Positions 34,538-43,193 of a DNA stretch of 64,000 nt are shown here, piece after piece. The translations under genes were made by a program, and so were the position numbers. Source of the stretch: a bacterium (GTDB lineage: Bacteria; Gemmatimonadota; Gemmatimonadetes; Gemmatimonadales; Gemmatimonadaceae); the NCBI GenBank assembly GCA_027484025.1, contig JAIXTI010000081.1:152954-216953 (forward strand), read 5' to 3'. The notes below the pieces were generated by a model. It did not search any database. It saw nothing but the letters and a program-made list of their open reading frames with translations, and was not told the origin of the DNA. Numbering within the stretch: the stretch's first letter is position 1; each line of letters starts with the position of its first letter.

Positions 34538-36154
34538 TCAGCCTGGGCAACGCGGCAACGTCACCGGGCACCGTTCCGGATCACGCGCCGGTGCGCTGCC
34601 TTGCGCACCCGGGCCACCAAAGGTGTACAACGGCAATTGCAGCGTCTGCAACTCCCGCCCCGGAATGGGGAAGTGAATGGGAGTTCCTTCGGGCAACGTC
34701 TGCCAGCCCCGCGCGTCCAGGAACGCAATCACGCCGTTCGTGCCGAGTCCTTCGATGCCCTTCTCGTAGCGCAGCGCATCCCAGAGGCTCCCGCAGTCGC
34801 CGTTTTCCTTGCGCGGGACGCACCCGGGTTCATTGGCCGGGCCCTCGAGAGTGAGCGGGGGCAACTGCCCATTCGCCACGCGTGCTTTGTTGATAAGTGG
34901 TACGGCTTCGGCGGCGCGTCCAAGTCGAATGAGCGCTTCGGCCTTGAGCAGATCCATCTCGGCGACCGACATGGCCAGCTGCTGCCCCGTTTGCCACGTC
35001 AGATCGACCCCGTTGCGCAGGTAGAAATAGTGCGACCAGCGGTAGGTGCCGCGATCGGCCGCGAAGATGTTGTTCAGGTTGTAGCCCACATACCGCCCCG
35101 GGGTGGCCGGGCCACCGGCGCCCTGGATGCGGCGGTCCCTGGTGCGCAACTGGAACGGCTGCCGGTTGTCATTGGCCGTCGCCACCCACGTACGCCACCC
35201 GTTGGTGGAATCGGCGGGGCCGATGATCCAATAACTGGGACGCCCGAAGTCCGAGGGGCGGCCCGCGGTACGCAAGCGGGCGAGCAACCGCTTCCAGTCA
35301 TCCCACAGGATGTCCGGTTGCGCCGTGGGGGCATAGTCCTGGGTGATCCCGGCATCAACGCGACGAATCACTTCCGCCCAGTTGACCGCCGCCCGTTCGG
35401 CGCGCGATCGCGCGTTGTACACCAGAATGCGCGCCGCGTAGGAATTGGCGAATCGCACGAACTGATCGCGGTTCATGCTCTGAAACAGCCAACTGTCCCC
35501 AGGAAACGTCATCGTCGGTGTGGCGCCCGCAATGGCGATGGCCGAATCCAGCTGACGGATGGCGTACGCCCCGAGTTCCCTGTACTCCGCAAACTGGGGA
35601 GTTTTCAGCGTGTCGAGCTGCGTCGTCTCGTCGATGATCGGGCCTTTGTCGAAGTAGAACGCGATATGCCCGTACGACAATCCCTGCATCAGCTTGCCCA
35701 TCGCCTTGGCGCGCGCCGTGCGGGCCGGGGTCTCGATGACGAGGCCGCGATTGATTGCCGACACCACGTCGTTGACCGACGAAATCGTGCGATACAGCTG
35801 ATACCAGGGCTGCTCGTTGACCAGTCGCCGGACGTTGACCGGACTATTGTTCCAGCCCTGACGCGGCTCGGACGACAGCTCGAGCTGACCGAAGTCGGCA
35901 AAGCCCGAGGTGATCTCGCGGGCCATCGTGCTGAACGCCCACGAGGGATAGTCGTCGTGCCCGGCAACCGGCCACCACGTGCGGAACGAGGACGCGACGA
36001 ACGTTTCCGTGGTGAGTGGCTGCGCGGTCGCGCGGGCGGCGTCCGGTCGATTGGGATTCACCACATCGAGATCCTGACAGGAAGCGGCCACGACAGCCAG
36101 TCCCACCGGCAGGAGATACTTCTTCATGTGCATGGTCATGTGCGTATGGCTCAC
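34538..36154 (-). CDS. RagB/SusD-family nutrient-binding lipoprotein (pair 2)
   Basis: 538 residues if GTG 36154 is the start; in-frame ATGs 15-27 nt later are equally plausible and give the same signal peptide (MKKYLLPVGLAVVAASC). The mature protein begins QDLDVVNPNRPDAARA, a common SusD opening. The C-terminal part contains MSVAEMDLLKAEALIRLGRA and LWDALRYEKGIEG, typical TPR-like SusD segments. It follows its SusC gene after a few bases and is ended by the hairpin at 34481-34514. Substrate unknown; repeated aromatic residues (YRWSHYFYLRNG) may line the binding face. Confidence 0.9.
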   Translation of the reverse strand: MSHTHMTMHMKKYLLPVGLAVVAASCQDLDVVNPNRPDAARATAQPLTTETFVASSFRTWWPVAGHDDYPSWAFSTMAREITSGFADFGQLELSSEPRQGWNNSPVNVRRLVNEQPWYQLYRTISSVNDVVSAINRGLVIETPARTARAKAMGKLMQGLSYGHIAFYFDKGPIIDETTQLDTLKTPQFAEYRELGAYAIRQLDSAIAIAGATPTMTFPGDSWLFQSMNRDQFVRFANSYAARILVYNARSRAERAAVNWAEVIRRVDAGITQDYAPTAQPDILWDDWKRLLARLRTAGRPSDFGRPSYWIIGPADSTNGWRTWVATANDNRQPFQLRTRDRRIQGAGGPATPGRYVGYNLNNIFAADRGTYRWSHYFYLRNGVDLTWQTGQQLAMSVAEMDLLKAEALIRLGRAAEAVPLINKARVANGQLPPLTLEGPANEPGCVPRKENGDCGSLWDALRYEKGIEGLGTNGVIAFLDARGWQTLPEGTPIHFPIPGRELQTLQLPLYTFGGPGAQGSAPARDPERCPVTLPRCPG

Positions 36155-36157
36155 CGG

Positions 36158-39100
36158 TCAGAAGATGATCTCGACACTGCCCGTCACCGTGCGATAGCGC
36201 GGATAGTCGAAGCTGTCGAGTCGATTGAGGACCGTGCCCACCTCGGGGTCGTACCCCTTGTAGTTGGTGAACGTGAGCAGATTGCGGCCGATGAGGGAGA
36301 GCGATGCCTGGTTGGCACCGAGACGCGCCAACGCGGCATTGAACGAGCGCGGCAGGCGATACTTCAACGAGAGTTCGCGCAGCTTGACGAAGCTCGCGTC
36401 CTCCACGAACCAATCCGTGGGACTGTTCGCGGCATACAACGCCACGTAGTAGTCGGTGGTCTTCTTGAGCTCCTGCGGTTTGCCGGCCTGGTCGACATCC
36501 GTGTGACGACCATACTGATACATCCGCTGGCGCGTCTGGTTGTAGACATCGCCGCCGACCTGCGCATCCCACAGCATGAACAGCTGCACACTGCGCCAGC
36601 CAATGGTGTTGGAGATGCCGAAGCGGAAGTCCGGGTTGCCATCGCCAATGCTGACCACGGAGGCGTTCCCGACCGAATCCACCGCCGTGATTGGCTGTCC
36701 CCAGCGATAGACACCATTGCCGATGGTGGCACTGGTTCCCCACAAACGCTTGGTCTCCCCATCGGTGAACTGATTGCCAGGGCCAACCCACACCAGCAAT
36801 CCGTCGTCGTTGACCTGGAATTCGTTGGCGCGGGTGCCAATCGAACTGGGCAACTGCGACGGGCTCTTCATGAAACTGAAGCCGTACATGTTGCCGAGTG
36901 TTTCGCCGGCACACCGGAACGCGATGGTATTCGTCGTGAAGCAGGAGCGGTTGAACTCGGTGATCTTGTTGCGATTGCGATCGGCCACGAGTCCCGCCCG
37001 CCAGGTGAAGTTCGGCTTGCGTACCAGCTGTGCCTCAAGCGTCCCTTCCCACGAGTTGCCCGTCACGGTTCCGGCGTTCTGCCACTGATTCGCGTAACCG
37101 AAGTAGCCCGCCAACGGAATGAGAATGAGCTGATCCGTCGTCACCTGACGGGCGCGTGACAGCTGGATGGAATAGCGGTTCTTGATGATGGCATCAATAC
37201 CGATTTCCGTCTCCTTGGAGAACTCGGGCTTGAGGAAGCGATTGCCCAGGTTCTGCTTCACCAGACCGCCGCCTTCTACGAAGTTGAAGGTTTCGTACTG
37301 GTCATTGAAATCCGGACGACCGCCCGCGGTCCCTTGCGACGCGCGCACCTTGAACTCGCTGAACAATTTCTTGAGCGGGAACCAGCCTTCCTCCGACAGG
37401 CGATACGCACCGCTGATGCGATAGAACCAGTTCTCCTGCTCTTCCGGGCCAAACAGCGAGCTGCCGTCGCGACGGGCGAGACCATCGACAATGAGCTTGC
37501 CCTGATAGTCGGCGGCACCGCTCACGAAGAAGGAGTTGGTCTTGATCGTCTCGGTGAGCGACGACACGAAGCGCACCGTCGCGTTGTTGAGGCTGTTGAC
37601 GCCCGGCGTGGCGAAGATCTGGCCGCTGGCGTTGACGGTGTTGTTCGTCTCGCTTTCCATGAGGCCGCGTACCGTGCTGCGCAGCGTGAAATCGCGCACG
37701 CGCTTGAGCAGGTTCACCGAGGCCGACGCATTGAGTGCGTTGGTGATGCCATTGAATCGCGAAAGCTCACCGGGACCGCCGAGGCCGAAGCCTTCGGTCT
37801 TGACGCCCTGATCGAGGAAGAAGTCGTTGTTCCGGTCCGAGCGATCGTAGCTGAGGTTGGCGTCAACCGTGAGCCAGGACCGCGGTGTGTAGCGGCTTTC
37901 GAGGCTTCCCTGCAGACGGGCGCGATTCCGGTTGTTGCGCTCCGTGGAAAGCACATACAGCGGGTTCTCCTCACGTCCTTCGAAATCCGGCTGGAAGATG
38001 TACGGCGTGCCGTCCGGATCAGGCAGACGCAGGTTCACGTCGGGCGCCTGATTGATGAGATCGAAGAACGTGTCGCCATACAGATTCTGGCGCTTCGATC
38101 GGCTGTAGTAGGTACTTACGCCGAACTGGAGATCACTGCGCGGACGATGATCCAGGTTGAGCCGGAAGTCGTTCTGGTCGTAGCGGCCACTGTTCAGCAC
38201 CACGCCATCTTCGCGCGAGTTGACGTACGAAAAGAACCAATTCGTCTTTCCGCCGTTCTGCGCAATGTTCAGCGAGTTCCGGGCAAAGTTTCCCGGATCG
38301 AAGAATTCGTCGACCTGGTTGAAATACGTCCCGGGCGCATACGGCCGGTCTTGGAAGCGTTCGAAGGCCGGACGAGGCACGCGCTGTTCGCGCGGCACCA
38401 CCTGTCCGCTCGCATTGGTGTAGGCCCCGGTTTCATTGGCGAGGAAGTAATGATTCTCGGCCCAGTCCACCGTACGCGCCAACGAGTTGGATCCGTACTC
38501 GGAGCGCACGGTGAACTTGGTGGTGCCTTCGGCGATGTTCGTGCCACGACGCGTCCGGATCTGAATGACACCCGCCGAAGCGCGAGATCCGTACAGTGAC
38601 GCGGCTGCGGCTCCTTTCACCACCTCCACACTTTCGATATCCATCGACTGGAGATCGGCGCTGGCGGCATCGAAGGACTGCGTCTGAATCACGCCATCCA
38701 CCACCACTAGTGGGGCGTTGCCCTTGCTGATGGACGTGGGGGTACGCAGCTGAATGTTGGTACCGCTGCCAGCCTGTCCCGACGGCACCACACTCACGCC
38801 GGCAATCTTGCCCTGGATGGTCTCGAGCGCGTTGGTGGCCGGCACCGGCGCGTCTTCCGCCGACACGCGTCCTACGGAGAACGGCACACGAGTCCCGCTG
38901 GCCGGATCCACCACACCGGTGGTCACGATCGCCTGCAGGTTGAGCGCCGCCGCCATCATCTTGAGGTCGTACGTCAGCGTCTGCCCCGCCGCGACCGTGA
39001 CGGCGGCCCGCAGAACGCGCCGGTACCCCAGACGAATGGCTTCCAGCCCATACGTCCCCGCCGGCACGCTGGGGAACAAGTAGCGGCCGTCTGCACTGGT

Positions 39101-39292
39101 GCGGGCCTCGAGGCGCGTGGTGCCTCTGGCAAGAAAGAGTTGCACCGCCTGCAAGGGCTGCCCGGTTGCGGAATCGGCCACCACGCCGCTCACGCGACCG
39201 GCCGTTCCACCCTGCGCCAAGGCCGGCGCGGGAGCAGAAAATCCAAGCAGCAGTGCCGCGAACGTCAGTGCCGCGGCAATTCGAGTAACCAT
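36158..39292 (-). CDS. SusC/RagA-family TonB-linked outer-membrane receptor (pair 2)
   Basis: 1044 residues from ATG 39292. A signal peptide (ALTFAALLLGFSAPAPALAQ) precedes a carboxypeptidase-regulatory-like domain (RVSGVVADSATGQPLQAVQL). The plug includes TIQGKIAGVSVVPSGQAGSG, VVVDGVIQTQ, and VEVVKGAAAASLYGSRASAG. The barrel ends TVTGSVEIIF, with terminal Phe. It forms the importer with the SusD gene just downstream. An inverted repeat at 39314-39333, 20-40 bp upstream, may be a control site. The two SusC proteins here are clearly distinct, suggesting different substrates. Confidence 0.93.
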   Translation of the reverse strand: MVTRIAAALTFAALLLGFSAPAPALAQGGTAGRVSGVVADSATGQPLQAVQLFLARGTTRLEARTSADGRYLFPSVPAGTYGLEAIRLGYRRVLRAAVTVAAGQTLTYDLKMMAAALNLQAIVTTGVVDPASGTRVPFSVGRVSAEDAPVPATNALETIQGKIAGVSVVPSGQAGSGTNIQLRTPTSISKGNAPLVVVDGVIQTQSFDAASADLQSMDIESVEVVKGAAAASLYGSRASAGVIQIRTRRGTNIAEGTTKFTVRSEYGSNSLARTVDWAENHYFLANETGAYTNASGQVVPREQRVPRPAFERFQDRPYAPGTYFNQVDEFFDPGNFARNSLNIAQNGGKTNWFFSYVNSREDGVVLNSGRYDQNDFRLNLDHRPRSDLQFGVSTYYSRSKRQNLYGDTFFDLINQAPDVNLRLPDPDGTPYIFQPDFEGREENPLYVLSTERNNRNRARLQGSLESRYTPRSWLTVDANLSYDRSDRNNDFFLDQGVKTEGFGLGGPGELSRFNGITNALNASASVNLLKRVRDFTLRSTVRGLMESETNNTVNASGQIFATPGVNSLNNATVRFVSSLTETIKTNSFFVSGAADYQGKLIVDGLARRDGSSLFGPEEQENWFYRISGAYRLSEEGWFPLKKLFSEFKVRASQGTAGGRPDFNDQYETFNFVEGGGLVKQNLGNRFLKPEFSKETEIGIDAIIKNRYSIQLSRARQVTTDQLILIPLAGYFGYANQWQNAGTVTGNSWEGTLEAQLVRKPNFTWRAGLVADRNRNKITEFNRSCFTTNTIAFRCAGETLGNMYGFSFMKSPSQLPSSIGTRANEFQVNDDGLLVWVGPGNQFTDGETKRLWGTSATIGNGVYRWGQPITAVDSVGNASVVSIGDGNPDFRFGISNTIGWRSVQLFMLWDAQVGGDVYNQTRQRMYQYGRHTDVDQAGKPQELKKTTDYYVALYAANSPTDWFVEDASFVKLRELSLKYRLPRSFNAALARLGANQASLSLIGRNLLTFTNYKGYDPEVGTVLNRLDSFDYPRYRTVTGSVEIIF

Positions 39293-39310
39293 CAGGCCTC
39301 CAGGCGGGAT

Positions 39311-39333
39311 GAGTAAGGTCCGTAATCTTACTC
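39311..39333. promoter_or_regulatory. Inverted repeat upstream of SusC pair 2
   Basis: GAGTAAG (39311-39317) pairs with CTTACTC (39327-39333) across 9 nt, and GGG/CCC extends the match with a one-base bulge. It lies about 20-40 bp upstream of ATG 39292 on the minus strand. It could be an operator or a leader hairpin. The pairing is visible; function is a guess. Confidence 0.35.
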
Positions 39334-39387
39334 CCTACGCTCGCGCGCATCCTTGTGTTGAGGCCAACCTCTCTCACCCAACCGGCG

Positions 39388-40959
39388 TCAGCGCTTCCGC
39401 AGCACCCTCCCGGCCAGCGCATTCGTCGCCTTCCCCTCCTGCACTGCCGGCACCCCGTTCACGATCACCCACTCCATGCCGCTGGCCAGCTTGCGCGGCT
39501 CCGAATACGTCGCCTCTTCGCGAATGGCGTTGGGATCGAACACCAGCACATCGGCAAAGGCACCGGCGCGCAGTTCGCCACGATCCGTCAGTCCGTAGGT
39601 GGCCGCGACCTGTCCGCTCGCGGACGCCACCATCCGCTCCATGGTGATGACCGGCTTGTCCAGCACATACCGCCGGATCTTGCGCGGGTATGTCGCAAAC
39701 AAGCGCGGATGCCCGTCCGATCCATCGCTGCTCGTCATGATGTATTCGTCGCGCATGAACGTCTCGATGTCGGCCTCGATCATGTTGAAACTCGCCACGC
39801 CCATATCGATGCCGCGCAGTATGAGATCGAGCGCCGTTTCCACCGCCGGCGTTCCTGCCGCATCGGCCACCTGCTTGAGCGTCTTGCCAATGTAGGGCGC
39901 CGCGTTGGCGTTGCCGTCAATCAGCAGCAACGTCGAGTCGCCGCCGCGACGGCGCAGATTCTCGCGCATATCGGCCAGCATGCGCGCACGTTGCGCGGGA
40001 TCGGCCGCGCGCGCACGCAGCGAGTCGCGACCACCGGCTTCCGCCCACCTCGGCATGAGCGAGGCACTCAGCCCCGTCCCACTCGCCGTCCACGGGTACT
40101 GATCGCCAACCACTTTGCAGCCGCGCGCACGCGCCTCGCGCATGATGTTGAGCACGCTGTCGGCCTTGCCCCACACGTCCACGCCGAGCGCCTTGATATG
40201 CCCGATGTTGCTCGTGAGCCCCGATTCGCACCCGATACGAATGGCTTCACGTGTCGAGGCAAAGAGCCCGATGGAATAGCTGCTTTCATCACGCTGGTGC
40301 GTGTCGTACACACCGCCATAGGGTTTCGCGGCCGACACCACCGACAGCACCTCGTCGGTGGTCGCATACGCCTGCGGTACATAGAACAGCCCTGAGCCGA
40401 CACCGTACGCCCCCTCCTGCATCGCCTGCGCAATGAGCGCGCGCATCTGCGCGATCTGCTCGGCCGTTGCTGGTGCCGAGGAGCTGCCCATCACCTTCGC
40501 GCGCACGGTACCGAAGCCCACGAGTGCGTACGTATTCGTGCCCAATCCTGCCGCCTGCGACGCGTCCAGCACGTTCTTCACGTCGTACGGGCCACGCCCG
40601 TCGGCACCCAGCACGACCGTGGTAATGCCTTGCATGATCGACGAGAGATTCCGGCGGCGCTCGACGCTCAACCGCGGCAATCCTTCGTAGGCATGCGTGT
40701 GCGGGTCGATGAACCCCGGGGTCACCACTTTGCCGCGTGCATCGATGCGCCGCCTAGCGGTTGCACCCGCTGGCACCGCTCCCACGAACGCAATGCGATC
40801 ACCACGAATGCCCACCGCCGCGTCGCGAGCCGGACCACCGCGCCCATCGTACACGCGACCACCGGTGATGAGCAGGTCGAGTGAGTCCTGCGCCGTGACG
40901 TCGGCAGCAGGACACAACAGCATCAACAACACGAGCGTGGTGCGTGCGAACCTGTGCAT
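39388..40959 (-). CDS. Exported D-aminoacylase / N-acyl-D-amino-acid amidohydrolase-like
   Basis: 523 residues from ATG 40959, overlapping the upstream OCD-family stop by one base (TGATG). A signal peptide (TLVLLMLLCPAADVTAQ) points to the periplasm or beyond. The amidohydrolase fold has GKVVTPGFIDPHTHAYEG (metal-binding HTH), DTHQRDESS, SNIGHIKALG and TSSDGSDGHPR, and ends with the composite beta-domain GELRAGAFADVLVFDP. This matches D-aminoacylases and N-acyl-D-glutamate deacylases, which release D-amino acids from N-acylated forms; dihydroorotase-like activity is an alternative. Its coupling to an OCD-type gene supports amino-acid catabolism. Confidence 0.85.
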   Translation of the reverse strand: MHRFARTTLVLLMLLCPAADVTAQDSLDLLITGGRVYDGRGGPARDAAVGIRGDRIAFVGAVPAGATARRRIDARGKVVTPGFIDPHTHAYEGLPRLSVERRRNLSSIMQGITTVVLGADGRGPYDVKNVLDASQAAGLGTNTYALVGFGTVRAKVMGSSSAPATAEQIAQMRALIAQAMQEGAYGVGSGLFYVPQAYATTDEVLSVVSAAKPYGGVYDTHQRDESSYSIGLFASTREAIRIGCESGLTSNIGHIKALGVDVWGKADSVLNIMREARARGCKVVGDQYPWTASGTGLSASLMPRWAEAGGRDSLRARAADPAQRARMLADMRENLRRRGGDSTLLLIDGNANAAPYIGKTLKQVADAAGTPAVETALDLILRGIDMGVASFNMIEADIETFMRDEYIMTSSDGSDGHPRLFATYPRKIRRYVLDKPVITMERMVASASGQVAATYGLTDRGELRAGAFADVLVFDPNAIREEATYSEPRKLASGMEWVIVNGVPAVQEGKATNALAGRVLRKR

Positions 40960-41924
40960 CAGCGACTTCCGGAATGAACGTGAGTGCGATAGGCGAGGGT
41001 CGCGCCGGCAAGATCCTCCAGCGCGTGGCCGACCGATTTGAACAACGTGATCTCGGCGTCGTGGCGTCGTGCGGTGATTGCACCGCGCAACAACGCACCC
41101 AGATCGCCAATGATATGCGCGCGCGACACCACACCGGCTTCGAGGGGCTGCACGAGATCACCGGCTTCCTTCAATGCACTGTCCACTTGGTCGACGACGA
41201 CACGCGCCCGCTGTATCGCCGTGTTGTCTACTTCGCGCATGGCGGGCGTGAAGCCGCCCACGAGGTCCACGTGAGTGCCGGGCTGCAGCCATGATCCCAG
41301 CACCACGGGCGTCGTCGACGTGGTCACGCACGACACCAGTGCACTTTGCGCTACCGCGCCCTCGAGCGCGGCGGCGTCCACGGGTACGGCCGGAATCCCT
41401 TCGCTTTGCAGTTGGTGCGCGACGGCGCCCGCCTTCAGGACATCGCGTCCCCAGATGCGTACCTCCGTCACCGATGGCAGCAGCGCGCAGTACGCCCGCG
41501 CCATCCACGGGGCCAACCGCCCCGTGCCCACCACCAGCAACGAGGTCGGCGCAGCCACCGCCATCGCGCGGGCCGCGAGCGCCGAGGTCGCCGCGGTGCG
41601 TCGCACCGTAAGCGCCTCGCCATCGAGCAACGCACGAGGCGCGCCCGTCAGCCGGTCCAGCAAGAGATACGACGCGTCGACCGTGTGCCCGCCGTGGTCA
41701 CCCGCCGACGGAATGACCGTGACCAGCTTGATGCCAATGGCCTGCGTATTCCACGCCGGCATGAGCAACAGGGTGTCGGCAGGCGACAGCGCATGCGCGG
41801 TGCGCACCGGGGCACTGGGGGGAGCCACAAAGGCATCGGCCAGCGCCGACGCCAAGGCATCCCACGGCAAGGCCGCGTGCACCTGTTCAGCAGAGAGTTG
41901 AGGAAGCACCTTTGATTCTACCAC
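40959..41924 (-). CDS. Ornithine cyclodeaminase / mu-crystallin family protein
   Basis: 321 residues from GTG 41924; the frame is open far upstream but only antisense to the oxidoreductase. The family pattern is clear: IGIKLVTVIPSAGDH, ALLDGEALTVRRTAATSALA, the dinucleotide motif LLVVGTGRLAPWMARA and HVDLVGGFTPAMREVD. Members include ornithine and lysine cyclodeaminases, delta1-piperideine/pyrroline-2-carboxylate reductases and alanine dehydrogenases. With a D-aminoacylase and an FAD amino-acid oxidoreductase nearby, a cyclic imino-acid reductase that recycles oxidase products is attractive, but this is inference. Confidence 0.85.
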   Translation of the reverse strand: MVESKVLPQLSAEQVHAALPWDALASALADAFVAPPSAPVRTAHALSPADTLLLMPAWNTQAIGIKLVTVIPSAGDHGGHTVDASYLLLDRLTGAPRALLDGEALTVRRTAATSALAARAMAVAAPTSLLVVGTGRLAPWMARAYCALLPSVTEVRIWGRDVLKAGAVAHQLQSEGIPAVPVDAAALEGAVAQSALVSCVTTSTTPVVLGSWLQPGTHVDLVGGFTPAMREVDNTAIQRARVVVDQVDSALKEAGDLVQPLEAGVVSRAHIIGDLGALLRGAITARRHDAEITLFKSVGHALEDLAGATLAYRTHVHSGSR

Positions 41925-41999
41925 GCTCTTGGCCACCCCGCAGGACGGAATCACATGCACAATCAGAACCCCTGGGCGACGCGCGAATGGCAGCGTCCC

Positions 42000-43193
42000 A
42001 TGCACGTCATCATCGTTGGCGGCGGCGTCATGGGCGCCGCCACGGCATGGTTCCTGGCCCGTGAACACGGCGTCCAGGTCACCGTGCTCGAGCGCGATGC
42101 CTCGTACGCGCAGGCGTCGAGCGCCCTTTCCGCGTGTGCCATCCGGCAGCAGTTCTCGACCGCGATCAACATCCGCATTTCGCAGGACAGCCTCGCCTTC
42201 TACCGCGCCATCGGTACCGAGCTCGCCGTCGGCGACGAGCGCCCCAACATCGGCTTGAGCGAACCAGGCTATCTCTATCTCGCCGCCACCGAGGCCGGCG
42301 CACAGACACTGCGCGAGCAGCATGCCCTGCAGAAGAGTCATGCCGTCGAGACGGCGCTGCTGAACGCCGCGCAGTTGACCGAGCGCTTCCCCTGGATCAG
42401 CACTGAGGGCCTCACGCTCGGCTCGCTCGGCCTCTCCACCGCCACCAGCGGCGAGGGATGGTTCGATGGTTATGCCGCCATGCAGGCGTTCCGCATGGCC
42501 GGTGTCGCCGCCGGTGTCCGCTATGTCGAAGAAGAGGCGGTCGACTTCACCGTTGAGAAGGACGACAGTCTGCCACGCGTGACGGCGGTGCATACGGCAA
42601 GCGGCAAGTCATTTGCCGGCGACGCGGTGGTCATTGCGGCGGGCGCGTGGTCAGCACGCGTCGCCGACAAGCTTGGCCTGTCGCTGCCGGTGCACGCCCG
42701 CAAGCGCGATGTCTTTGCCATCGAGGCCGATATCGACATGCGTGATGCGCCGCTCGTGATCGATCCGACGGGCGTGTGGTTCCGTCCTGAGGTGCGGCGC
42801 GGCCAGTTTCTGTGCGGCGCACCGCCGCGCGGCGTCGACGCCGACGATGTTCCGCTCGATCAAGTGGACCGTGGACTGTTTGATGAAGTCATCTGGCCGG
42901 CGCTTGCCGCGCGTGTGCCCGCGTTCGACGCGTTGCGCGTGACGTCGAGCTGGGCCGGCTACTACGAGATGAACAGCTTCGATCACAACGGACTCGTGGG
43001 CCCGCTGGGCGCGTACACCAACGCCTATACGGCGTGCGGATTCTCCGGCCACGGCCTGCAGCAAGCCCCCGCCGTGGGGCGAGGGCTGGCCGAGTACATC
43101 GCCACGGGCGAATACCTCACGCTCGACCTGTCACCGTTGCGCGTGAGTCGTATTGAAGAAGGACGCCCGCTACTTGAGAAGAACGTGATCTGA
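42000..43193 (+). CDS. FAD-dependent amine/D-amino-acid oxidoreductase (DAO family)
   Basis: 397 residues from ATG 42000, where the FAD motif starts at once (MHVIIVGGGVMGAATAWFLA). Later signatures include a central SCAIRQQF-type loop in SSALSACAIRQQFS, VVIAAGAWS and the C-terminal TACGFSGHGLQQAPAVGRGL, as in sarcosine/dimethylglycine dehydrogenases and FOXRED1-like proteins. It oxidises a primary or secondary amine; candidates are D-amino acids, sarcosine or proline derivatives. It is divergent from the OCD gene (75 bp) and its last 24 nt overlap the 3' end of the convergent MFS gene. Confidence 0.85.
   Translation: MHVIIVGGGVMGAATAWFLAREHGVQVTVLERDASYAQASSALSACAIRQQFSTAINIRISQDSLAFYRAIGTELAVGDERPNIGLSEPGYLYLAATEAGAQTLREQHALQKSHAVETALLNAAQLTERFPWISTEGLTLGSLGLSTATSGEGWFDGYAAMQAFRMAGVAAGVRYVEEEAVDFTVEKDDSLPRVTAVHTASGKSFAGDAVVIAAGAWSARVADKLGLSLPVHARKRDVFAIEADIDMRDAPLVIDPTGVWFRPEVRRGQFLCGAPPRGVDADDVPLDQVDRGLFDEVIWPALAARVPAFDALRVTSSWAGYYEMNSFDHNGLVGPLGAYTNAYTACGFSGHGLQQAPAVGRGLAEYIATGEYLTLDLSPLRVSRIEEGRPLLEKNVI

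Noticed and set aside
34466..37159. 897-codon plus-strand frame opposite SusD/SusC pair 2
   Set aside because: Spans two opposite-strand genes and their boundary, with low-complexity Arg/Gly/Val composition; not a gene.
39358..39372. Small GAGG-CCAA-CCTC hairpin upstream of SusC pair 2
   Set aside because: A four-base stem is expected by chance in this composition, so it is not listed.
41925..42593. N-terminal extension of the ornithine-cyclodeaminase frame
   Set aside because: It lies wholly opposite the FAD oxidoreductase gene; the OCD-family protein starts at GTG 41924.
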